From Nitrososphaerales archaeon (GTDB lineage Archaea > Thermoproteota > Nitrososphaeria > Nitrososphaerales > Gagatemarchaeaceae), in contig JASHVX010000057.1 of the NCBI GenBank assembly GCA_030044375.1, positions 1 through 13,663 of the forward strand: DNA of 13,663 nt, read 5' to 3'. The notes beneath the pieces are model-generated. The model worked only from the letters and a program-made list of their open reading frames with translations, made no database searches and was not told the origin of the DNA. Position numbers and translations under genes: made by a program. Below, one piece after another: positions 6,953 through 12,830 of this stretch (positions within the stretch are counted from its first letter, which is position 1; every line of letters begins with the position of its first letter).

Positions 6953-7306
6953 TCATCGTCCTGGCCCTGAGGCGGAGCGCTTCAGCACGTAGATTGCCAC
7001 GACGGCGAGACCGAGTCCCATCACGGCGCCAAGGAGCGGGTACGGGCTGGGCGACGCCGACGTCCTCGACGCCGTCGACTCCGACGCGGTTCCACTCGCT
7101 GATTGGCCCACAGGCAGAGTGTCGGTCATGCTTGCGCAGTTGCCAGAGGGAGGCGCGCCCGCGAAGCAGGTCACCGTGGTCGTGAGGGCAGGTCCCTCCC
7201 GTTGCCCATAGGCCACGACGTACCCGGCGGACCCGGTCGCGATGACGGCCACAATGATGACTGGGGCGAGCACGCGTCTGAGGTCGGCCTGCCTCGTGTA
7301 CCACAT
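6953..7306 (-). CDS. Small membrane protein of unknown function
   Basis: Product of 117 residues, family not recognised. Residues 11-33 are hydrophobic (signal anchor or signal peptide). Residues 34-66 hold two Cys (47, 57) that could form a disulfide. Residues 67-88 are a Ser/Thr/Ala/Pro linker that could be O-glycosylated. Residues 89-108 form a second hydrophobic span followed by a basic end (KRSASGPGR). The likely topology is a small loop outside the cell held by one or two spans. It looks real because the hydrophobic pattern is coherent, the TATA box has the right spacing, and it fills the gap between two divergent ribosomal blocks. A link to translation or secretion is possible but has no direct support. 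Confidence 0.65.
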   Translation of the reverse strand: MWYTRQADLRRVLAPVIIVAVIATGSAGYVVAYGQREGPALTTTVTCFAGAPPSGNCASMTDTLPVGQSASGTASESTASRTSASPSPYPLLGAVMGLGLAVVAIYVLKRSASGPGR

Positions 7307-7330
7307 GCTCGTCCGTGCGGGAAGGTTCCC

Positions 7331-7338
7331 TAAAAGTC
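7331..7338 (-). promoter_or_regulatory. TATA box of the small membrane protein gene
   Basis: The minus strand reads GACTTTTA at -32 to -25 from the ATG at 7306, as expected for a leaderless archaeal transcript. It supports this start and the reality of the gene. Confidence 0.5.
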
Positions 7339-7346
7339 TCCGCGGG

Positions 7347-7375
7347 ACCCACTTCGGGCTCCACCTTCAGTGGGT
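7347..7375. repeat. Inverted repeat ACCCACT/AGTGGGT between divergent promoters
   Basis: A perfect 7-bp inverted repeat: ACCCACT (7347-7353) and AGTGGGT (7369-7375), spaced by 15 nt. CAGTGGGT recurs at 7469-7476 within the palindrome ACCCAGTGGGT (7466-7476), next to the rpoD start codon. The layout suits a regulator of either gene; a chance occurrence in GC-rich DNA is also possible. Confidence 0.3.
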
Positions 7376-7404
7376 ACCAGCCAGAGGATGTCGTGGTTCC
7401 AAAA

Positions 7405-7412
7405 CTTTTTAA
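7405..7412 (+). promoter_or_regulatory. TATA box of the rpoD operon
   Basis: CTTTTTAA is embedded in AAAACTTTTTAACC, the most AT-rich patch of the spacer. Transcription would begin near 7436-7438, leaving a leader of roughly 40 nt before the GTG at 7475, unlike the leaderless neighbours. Confidence 0.6.
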
Positions 7413-7474
7413 CCATAACGGGTTCGCTGGCCCCGAAAGACGACGTCTCATGAGAGAGCATCGCAACCCAGTGG

Positions 7475-8122
7475 GTGTGGTCGCTGATTAAGGTCAAGGT
7501 CATAGCGGAGACTCCGAACTCCATCTCCATCCAGCTGGAGGGCGTCGACAGGTCCTATGCAAACGCGGTAAGGCGGTTCTGCATCGCCGAGGTCCCGGCC
7601 ATGGCGATAGACGACGTCGTGATCCTCGAGAACTCCTCCGTGCTCTACGACGAGATACTCGCCCACAGGCTGGGCATGATACCGATCAAGACAGACCTCG
7701 GCAGGTACAACCTCCCTGAGGACTGTGACTGCGGCAACCCGCTCGGCTGCCACAAGTGCAGGGTCCTCTTCGTCTTGGACGCGAAAGGGAAGGAGAAGGT
7801 GACAACCATATTCTCAGGAGACTTGGTCTCCGAAGACAGGGAAGTCAGGCCAGTGAGCGAGACCATACCGCTGATCAAGCTGGCGCAGGGACAGACGGTC
7901 AAGCTGGAGGCTTATGCGAGGCTCGGCAAGGGCAAGGAGCACGCCAAGTGGCAGCCTTGCACGGTCGCGACTCTCGTTGAAGGCAGGAACGAAGGAGTCT
8001 ACAATCTCACCGTGGAGTCCACGGGCGCGCTCCCAGCGCGGCAGGTGGTGACGAAGGCGATAGAGCTGCTCGAGAAGAAGCTGAAGGAGATAGAGGTCTC
8101 TGTCGGAGGAGCCTCGGCATGA
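7475..8122 (+). CDS. rpoD: DNA-directed RNA polymerase subunit D (RpoD)
   Basis: Archaeal counterpart of bacterial alpha and eukaryotic Rpb3; it pairs with RpoL and nucleates polymerase assembly. The product has 215 residues. Family segments are VDRSYANAVRRFCIAEVPAM (24-43), the HRLGMIPI region (64-71) and the dimerisation helix near the C-terminus (ATKAIELLEKKL-like, about 185-208). A Cys cluster CDC..(5)..CHKC (84, 86, 92, 95) matches the metal-binding loop of Rpb3-type subunits. The chain is too short to contain the ferredoxin-like Fe-S domain found in the longer RpoD of Sulfolobus and some others. GTG 7475 is the only common start codon in frame after the stop at 7451. It heads the plus-strand ribosomal block and overlaps rpl18e by 4 nt (ATGA). 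Confidence 0.97.
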   Translation: MWSLIKVKVIAETPNSISIQLEGVDRSYANAVRRFCIAEVPAMAIDDVVILENSSVLYDEILAHRLGMIPIKTDLGRYNLPEDCDCGNPLGCHKCRVLFVLDAKGKEKVTTIFSGDLVSEDREVRPVSETIPLIKLAQGQTVKLEAYARLGKGKEHAKWQPCTVATLVEGRNEGVYNLTVESTGALPARQVVTKAIELLEKKLKEIEVSVGGASA

Positions 8123-8472
8123 CATCGTCGAACCCGCTCCACAGGCAGGCGGCCGTGATGCTTGAGAGAGCCGGCAGGGAGAACAAGGCGCCGATATGGA
8201 CCGCGGCCGCGAGGCTGCTCTCTAGGCCTACCACGACGAAGGTTGAGGTCAACCTCGGGCGCGTCTCAAGGATCGCTGAGGAAGGCCAGTCCCTCTTCGT
8301 GCCAGGCAAGGTGCTAGGATCAGGGACGATCGACAAGAAGCTGGTTGTGGGCGCCTTCTCTTTCTCCCAGAGCGCGAGGACGAAGCTGGAGGCGGCGGGA
8401 GGCTCGGCGCTGACGATCGAGGAGTTCGTAAGCAAGTACCCGGACGGGAGCGGCGTGAAGCTTGTCCAGTGA
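8119..8472 (+). CDS. rpl18e: 50S ribosomal protein eL18
   Basis: Large-subunit protein shared by archaea and eukaryotes. The product has 117 residues, the usual archaeal size. It shows the family pattern NKAPIWTAAARLLSRP (23-38), VNLGRVSRIAEEG, VPGKVLGSGTIDKKLVVGAFSFS, and IEEFVSKYPDG near the end. Its ATG overlaps the rpoD stop (ATGA), and its 3' end overlaps rpl13 by 11 nt, so translation of the three genes is probably coupled. Confidence 0.96.
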   Translation: MTSSNPLHRQAAVMLERAGRENKAPIWTAAARLLSRPTTTKVEVNLGRVSRIAEEGQSLFVPGKVLGSGTIDKKLVVGAFSFSQSARTKLEAAGGSALTIEEFVSKYPDGSGVKLVQ

Positions 8473-8902
8473 GGGCACAGTCTACGTCGACGCCACGAAC
8501 CAGATAGCCGGGAGGCTGTCCTCGAAGGTGGCGAAGCTGCTGCTGTCAGGGCGGAAGGTAGTGGTGGTCAACGCAGAGAAGTCTCTGATCTCCGGCTCGC
8601 GGACCTCGGTGATAAGGCAGTGGCAGGAGCGGCTCGAGCTGTCCAGCCACGTCAACCCGATCTACGGCCCGATCCATCCGCGGCGGCCCGACAACATCCT
8701 GAAGCGCATGGTCAGGGGCATGGTGCCGAGGAAGAAGACGAAGGGCGACCTGGCGATGAAACGCCTGCGGGTCTACATCGGCGTCCCCCACGAAGTCGAC
8801 GGCAAGAAGCTGACGCAGTTCGAGGACGCGGCGGCCCCACGGCCGATCCCTGTCTACGTGACGATGAGCGAACTCTCGAAGACCCTGGGATGGAACGAAT
8901 AG
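8462..8902 (+). CDS. rpl13: 50S ribosomal protein uL13
   Basis: Early-assembly large-subunit protein. The product has 146 residues and starts at TTG 8462 inside the 3' end of rpl18e; no ATG or GTG in frame lies near the conserved beginning VYVDATNQIAGRLSSKVAK. Other family marks are VVVVNAEKSLISG, the GPIHPRRPDNILKRMVRGM segment (69-87) and RLRVYIGVPHE. It is followed by rps9 with a gap of 2 nt (or a 13-nt overlap if the upstream ATG is used). Confidence 0.96.
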   Translation: MSSEGTVYVDATNQIAGRLSSKVAKLLLSGRKVVVVNAEKSLISGSRTSVIRQWQERLELSSHVNPIYGPIHPRRPDNILKRMVRGMVPRKKTKGDLAMKRLRVYIGVPHEVDGKKLTQFEDAAAPRPIPVYVTMSELSKTLGWNE

Positions 8903-8904
8903 AG

Positions 8905-9336
8905 ATGGTCAGCCCCACGCAGAAGGCCGCCGTCAAGAAGCCCCCGAAGCTCTACTCCGGTGCCAGGAAGACGTCCCGCGCCACAGCCGCGATCCAGCCA
9001 GGCGCAGGACGGATACGCGTCAACGGGGTGCCAGTCGAGCTGTGGGAGCCGGAGCCTGCCAGGCTGCACCTCATGGGCCCCGTCGTCGTCGCAAAGGAGC
9101 TGAGAGACAAGTTCGACGTCGACGTGAGCGTATCCGGCGGTGGTTTCATGGGCCAGGCAGACGCCGCGGCCATGGCGATAGCGAGAGCCTTCGTAGACCA
9201 GGTCAGGGGGAGCGAAATCAGGGACAGGATGAATGCATACAATAAATACCTGCTCTCAGGCGACCCACGTCAGGCGGAATCGAAGAAGTTTGGAGGCCCA
9301 GGGGCCAGACGGAAGAGGCAGAAGTCCTACAGGTGA
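8905..9336 (+). CDS. rps9: 30S ribosomal protein uS9
   Basis: Head protein whose basic C-terminal tail reaches the P-site tRNA. From ATG 8905 the product has 143 residues; an in-frame ATG at 8890, inside rpl13, would add five residues, and the sequence does not decide between them. Conserved parts are YSGARKTSRATAAIQPGAGR, the VSGGGFMGQADAAAMAIARA core, and the tail KKFGGPGARRKRQKSYR. The frame is open far upstream (to 8620), but that part lies within rpl13 and has no family similarity. Confidence 0.96.
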   Translation: MVSPTQKAAVKKPPKLYSGARKTSRATAAIQPGAGRIRVNGVPVELWEPEPARLHLMGPVVVAKELRDKFDVDVSVSGGGFMGQADAAAMAIARAFVDQVRGSEIRDRMNAYNKYLLSGDPRQAESKKFGGPGARRKRQKSYR

Positions 9337-9345
9337 CATGAGACC

Positions 9346-9558
9346 ATGATGATCCCAATCCGCTGCTTCACCTGCGGCAACCTGGTCGGCGACAAGTTCG
9401 CGAGCTTCCAGTCAAGGGTGAAGGAGGGCGAGGACCCCGCGCAGGTCCTGGACGACCTCGGCCTGAAGAGGTACTGCTGCCGGAGCATGCTCATCTCCTC
9501 GGTCGACGTGATCGACCAGGTGCTCCCCTTCTACACAAAGAAGGCGGAGCAGCGCTAG
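9346..9558 (+). CDS. rpoN: DNA-directed RNA polymerase subunit N (RpoN)
   Basis: Archaeal counterpart of Rpb10, a small zinc-binding subunit that sits on the RpoD/RpoL platform. The product has 70 residues with the zinc ligands C7, C10, C44 and C45 in the motifs RCFTCG and RYCCR. The start is ATG 9346; ATG 9349 would give the common [10 protein letters not shown] beginning. A GGTGA overlapping the rps9 stop can serve as ribosome binding site. It follows rps9 by 9 nt and precedes rps2 by 19 nt. Confidence 0.97.
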   Translation: MMIPIRCFTCGNLVGDKFASFQSRVKEGEDPAQVLDDLGLKRYCCRSMLISSVDVIDQVLPFYTKKAEQR

Positions 9559-9577
9559 AGACCGGAGAGTCGGCGGA

Positions 9578-10246
9578 ATGGCACTGATCGAGGACGACGA
9601 GGCCGGCTCTGAAGACAAGATGGTCGCTCACCAGCTGAGCGAGAAGGCCTTGCTCGCCACTGGCATACGCATCGGCACCCAGGTCCGGACGAAGACGATG
9701 GAGCAGTTCACCACGAGGCCCAGACCCGATGGGCTGCACATCATAGACTACGTGAAGACGCTGCAGAGGATCGACGTCGCCGGGAAGTTCATAGCCGCGA
9801 CCGGGGCCCAGAATACCGTGGTGTATACGAGCAGGGAGCACGGGGAGATGGCCGTGGAGAAGTTCTGCGAGCTGACGGGCGCGATGCCGCTGCTCGGGAG
9901 GTTCATGCCGGGCACCTTCACGAACCCTCTCTATCCCGGGCACCTCGACGCGGAGCTCGTGGTGGTCGCCGACCCGATGTCTGACACCCAGGCCATAGTC
10001 GAAGCAGGGAGCCTGGCCATCCCTGTGATAGCAGTCTGCGACACCGACAACGTCACCGACGACATAGACCTCGTCATACCCGGCAACAACAGGGGCAGGA
10101 AAGCCATCGCGGCGATATTCTGGCTGCTCGCCAGGGCGACTCTCACGCACGCGGGCGCCCTGCAGGAGGACAGCCCGATGAAATACTCCATCGAGGACTT
10201 CGAGACGAAGATGGACGAAGAGCCGAAGCCAGAGTCCCTGGAATAG
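9578..10246 (+). CDS. rps2: 30S ribosomal protein uS2
   Basis: Small-subunit protein related to the laminin-receptor/SA family in eukaryotes. The product has 222 residues. Seen are GTQVRTKTMEQF, RPDGLHIIDYVKTLQRID (50-67), the FIAATGAQNTVVY strand, GRFMPGTFTNPLYPGH, VVVADPMSDTQAIVEA, and IPVIAVCDTDN. The C-terminal tail is acidic (MDEEPKPESLE). It lies directly after rpoN, with neither rpoK nor enolase between them, although one or both are found there in many archaea. The MEMO gene starts 29 nt downstream. Confidence 0.96.
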   Translation: MALIEDDEAGSEDKMVAHQLSEKALLATGIRIGTQVRTKTMEQFTTRPRPDGLHIIDYVKTLQRIDVAGKFIAATGAQNTVVYTSREHGEMAVEKFCELTGAMPLLGRFMPGTFTNPLYPGHLDAELVVVADPMSDTQAIVEAGSLAIPVIAVCDTDNVTDDIDLVIPGNNRGRKAIAAIFWLLARATLTHAGALQEDSPMKYSIEDFETKMDEEPKPESLE

Positions 10247-10275
10247 CGTAAATCGTCGGCGCGGGGACGCGCGGC

Positions 10276-11118
10276 ATGAGCCTGAGGAAGGCCGCCGTGG
10301 CCGGCCAGTTCTATCCTTCCTCCAAGGAGGCGCTCGAGTCCGCCATCCGCGGCTGCTTCCTGAGCCCCCTCGGCCCAGGCCGCTCGCCCCCGGCGGAGCG
10401 CATCGCCGCCGACCACGTGGCCGTCGTCTCACCGCACGCCGGATACGAGTTCTCCGGCCCGGTGGCTGCGCACAGTTTCTTGCACCTGTCTTCGTTCACA
10501 GACCCTGACCTCGTGGTCGTGGTGGCCCCGAACCACTACGGCGTGGGCAGCGGCGTGGCGACCTTCAAGGAAGGCGAGTGGGAGACGCCCTTGGGAAGGA
10601 TCAGGGTGGACGAAGGGGCGGCCGAGGCCTTCGTCAGAGACTCGGAGATCGCCGTGTCGGACCCTGACGCCCACAGGGTTGAGCACTCTCTGGAGGTCCA
10701 GCTGCCCTTCGTCCAGTACGTCTTCGGGCCCTCGGTGCCCTTCCTGCCCGTCTCCCTCCTCTTCCAGGACTCGGAAACGGCGACAGCCGTCGGCAGGTCC
10801 ATCTCGCGGGTCGTCAAGGGGAGGAGGGCCGCCCTGGTCGCCTCGTCGGACCTGACGCACTACGAGCCGGCGGCCTCAGCCCGGCGCAAGGATGCGAGGC
10901 TGATCGAAGGCGTGGAGCGGATGGACGTCAGTTCGTTCTATTCGACCATCGACCGGCTCGCGGTGACGGCGTGCGGCTACGGACCCATCGCGGCAGTCAT
11001 GACGGCGTCGAGGCTGCTAGGCCTCAGGCGAGGGGAACTGCTGAAGTACGCCACGAGCGGAGACACCACAGGAGATAATAACAGTGTGGTCGGCTACGCC
11101 TCTCTCAGATTCGTGTAG
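10276..11118 (+). CDS. MEMO-family protein (AmmeMemoRadiSam system protein B)
   Basis: Member of the MEMO1/AmmeMemoRadiSam B family, related in fold to LigB-type non-haem iron dioxygenases; the cellular reaction in archaea is not established. The product has 280 residues, typical. Motifs: AGQFYP (9-14), SPHAGYEFSGPVAAH (52-66), APNHYGVG (84-91), EHSLEVQLPFVQY (136-148), SSDLTHYEP (190-198) and CGYGPIAAVM (233-242). His54, His87, His195 and Cys233 line up with the metal-site residues described for human MEMO1. The usual partners AmmeMemoRadiSam A and the radical-SAM protein are not in this window. It lies between rps2 and mevalonate kinase, an arrangement common in archaea, and is only 3 nt from the kinase gene. 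Confidence 0.93.
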   Translation: MSLRKAAVAGQFYPSSKEALESAIRGCFLSPLGPGRSPPAERIAADHVAVVSPHAGYEFSGPVAAHSFLHLSSFTDPDLVVVVAPNHYGVGSGVATFKEGEWETPLGRIRVDEGAAEAFVRDSEIAVSDPDAHRVEHSLEVQLPFVQYVFGPSVPFLPVSLLFQDSETATAVGRSISRVVKGRRAALVASSDLTHYEPAASARRKDARLIEGVERMDVSSFYSTIDRLAVTACGYGPIAAVMTASRLLGLRRGELLKYATSGDTTGDNNSVVGYASLRFV

Positions 11119-11121
11119 CAG

Positions 11122-12054
11122 ATGAAGAGAGCGGTAGCGGAGGCGCCGGCGAAGGCGATAGTCACGGGAGAGCACTTCGTCGTAGACGGCTCGTGGGCGT
11201 TGGCGGTGGCCCTACCTAGGAAGGTCAGGGCCGAGGTCACTGAGGCAGACGAGCTCAGAGTCGACTCCGAAGCAGGCGGAGGCTCCGGTTCGCCCAGGCC
11301 AGGTCCGGTGCTGGAGGTCGTGCGCGCGATGTCGAGCGAATTCTCTTTCGCGCCAAGTTTCAGGGTGTCGATCAGATCCCAGGTACCCGCGGGGTCGGGC
11401 CTGGGCTCTTCGGCCGCGACCTCGGTCGCAGTCGCGGCTGCCGTGGCCCGGTACAACTCCGTCGACCTCGGCGCCTCCGAGCTCGCCCGCATGTCAATGG
11501 TGGGCGAGAAGAGGGTCCATAGGACCCCCTCGGGGGTCGACTCGGCAGTCTGCGCAGCCGGGGGCGCGGTGCTCTTCAGGCGGGGCGCGGAACCTAGGAC
11601 CGTTCACCTCCCGGGCGCCAGGTCCCTCGTGATCGCCTTCTCAGGACAGAGGCGGGCGACCAGGCGGCAGATCTCAAAGGTCTCAAGGCTGAGGGACGCC
11701 TTCCCGCACATGTTCGAGGGCCTCGCCGCGGCCGTAGGCGCCATGAGCCTTGAGGCATCGGAGAGGCTCGCCTCAGGGGACATGGAGACACTGGGAAGGA
11801 TCCTGAACCTGAACCACGCCGTCCTTTCGTCGATCGGAGTGTCGAACCAGCGTCTCGACTCGATGGTAGACGCCTCGCTCTCGATGGGCGCCTTCGGCGC
11901 GAAGCTAACTGGGGCCGGAGGGGGTGGGTGCATCCTCGTGGCGGCGCCCGAAGGAAAGGAGAAAAGCATCGTTTCGGGGCTCAGGGGGCGGGGCTTCGAG
12001 GCCTTCTTGGCCGAGATTCCCGTAGAAGGAGTGAAAAGTTGGCTAGAGTCGTGA
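11122..12054 (+). CDS. mvk: Mevalonate kinase
   Basis: Phosphorylates mevalonate to 5-phosphomevalonate with ATP, in the isoprenoid route that makes archaeal lipids. GHMP-kinase family, 310 residues. Motif 1 is APAKAIVTGEHFVVDG (8-23). The ATP-binding motif 2 is PAGSGLGSSAAT (89-100). The likely catalytic Asp is D140 in RTPSGVDSAV. Motif 3 is KLTGAGGGGC (261-270). It starts 3 nt after the MEMO stop and overlaps isopentenyl phosphate kinase by 16 nt. Other GHMP kinases (phosphomevalonate kinase, galactokinase) are less likely, because the first motif and the pairing with isopentenyl phosphate kinase fit mevalonate kinase. Confidence 0.93.
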   Translation: MKRAVAEAPAKAIVTGEHFVVDGSWALAVALPRKVRAEVTEADELRVDSEAGGGSGSPRPGPVLEVVRAMSSEFSFAPSFRVSIRSQVPAGSGLGSSAATSVAVAAAVARYNSVDLGASELARMSMVGEKRVHRTPSGVDSAVCAAGGAVLFRRGAEPRTVHLPGARSLVIAFSGQRRATRRQISKVSRLRDAFPHMFEGLAAAVGAMSLEASERLASGDMETLGRILNLNHAVLSSIGVSNQRLDSMVDASLSMGAFGAKLTGAGGGGCILVAAPEGKEKSIVSGLRGRGFEAFLAEIPVEGVKSWLES

Positions 12055-12785
12055 TCGTGAAGCTGGGAGGGTCGGTCATCACCGACAAGTCGAAACCGTA
12101 CTCTTACAGGCCGGACGTGGCGTCGGCGCTCGCGGAAGAGATAGCCTCGTCCGACGAGAAGGTAGTCGTAGTGCACGGCGGCGGCTCCTATGGCCACACT
12201 GCCGCCAAGCAGCAGGGGATATCGTCGGAGGACGCCGCTACGACCGCGGCGGGAGTGTCGAAGACGAGACAGGCGATGCACGACCTCGACAACCTGCTGG
12301 CAAGGACCTTCATGGAGAGCAGGCTGAGCCCTTACGTCTTCGAGCCCTTCGACGCCGCGCTGAAGGCGGGGAAGGCGCAACTCGGCAGGTGGCTGCGGGA
12401 GCTCATGAAGCAGGGCCTGACGCCTGTCACCTTCGGGGACGTGGTCCTCACCCCCTCGGGGTTCAAGGTGCTTTCGGGAGACCTCATCGTCCTCGAGCTG
12501 GCGAAGGTGCTGGAGCCGGACAGGTGCGTCTTCGCGATGGACGCGGACGGGGTCTACGAAGAGGGGACCCGAGTCATTATTCCGGAGCTGAAGCCGGCCA
12601 AGATCAGGAAGATGCACGTGCTTCCGGGGCAGGACGCGACGGGAGGCATGAAGCTGAAACTGGACGCGGCGGCGAGGATAGCGGCCTTGGGCCCGAAGGT
12701 CTGCTTCGTGTCCGGCTATAGGAGAAACGAGTTCTCCAAGGCCCTCAAAGGCCTGGAGTTCTACGGCACCACCGTGAGGGCCTAA
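12039..12785 (+). CDS. ipk: Isopentenyl phosphate kinase (IPK)
   Basis: Converts isopentenyl phosphate to isopentenyl diphosphate with ATP, the last step of the archaeal alternative mevalonate pathway. Amino-acid-kinase fold, 248 residues from TTG 12039. The start choice rests on GGAGTGA at 12028-12034, a well-placed ribosome binding site; GTG 12051, which overlaps the kinase stop as GTGA, is a good alternative (M-IVKLGGS). Motifs: VKLGGSVITDK (7-17), HGGGSYGH (46-53) with the catalytic His53 that marks IPK against related kinases, VTFGDVVL (130-137), VLSGDLI (144-150) and FAMDADGVYE (165-174). It overlaps mevalonate kinase and precedes the prenyl synthase by 45 nt. Confidence 0.95.
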   Translation: MARVVIVKLGGSVITDKSKPYSYRPDVASALAEEIASSDEKVVVVHGGGSYGHTAAKQQGISSEDAATTAAGVSKTRQAMHDLDNLLARTFMESRLSPYVFEPFDAALKAGKAQLGRWLRELMKQGLTPVTFGDVVLTPSGFKVLSGDLIVLELAKVLEPDRCVFAMDADGVYEEGTRVIIPELKPAKIRKMHVLPGQDATGGMKLKLDAAARIAALGPKVCFVSGYRRNEFSKALKGLEFYGTTVRA

Positions 12786-12830
12786 GCGGGCCGCTGGCGG
12801 CGACGGGGCTTGGGCGGTCTTCAGGACGAA

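Noticed and set aside
6915..7466. Minus-strand frame of 183 residues overlapping the small membrane protein
   Set aside because: Arg- and Pro-rich with no hydrophobic or family pattern. It overlaps a frame with coherent membrane spans and a TATA box, and runs through the rpoD promoter.
9491..10432. Long minus-strand frame of 313 residues opposite rps2
   Set aside because: Antisense to clearly conserved rpoN, rps2 and MEMO genes. Its Arg/Pro/Gly-rich composition is the usual artefact of GC-rich coding DNA.
11928..12038. Upstream start for isopentenyl phosphate kinase within mevalonate kinase
   Set aside because: The added Arg/Gly-rich residues are the out-of-frame reading of the Gly-rich motif 3 of mevalonate kinase. 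A ribosome binding site supports TTG 12039.
11604..12617. Minus-strand frame of 337 residues opposite mevalonate kinase and IPK
   Set aside because: Shadow of two well-supported kinases; low-complexity sequence without motifs.
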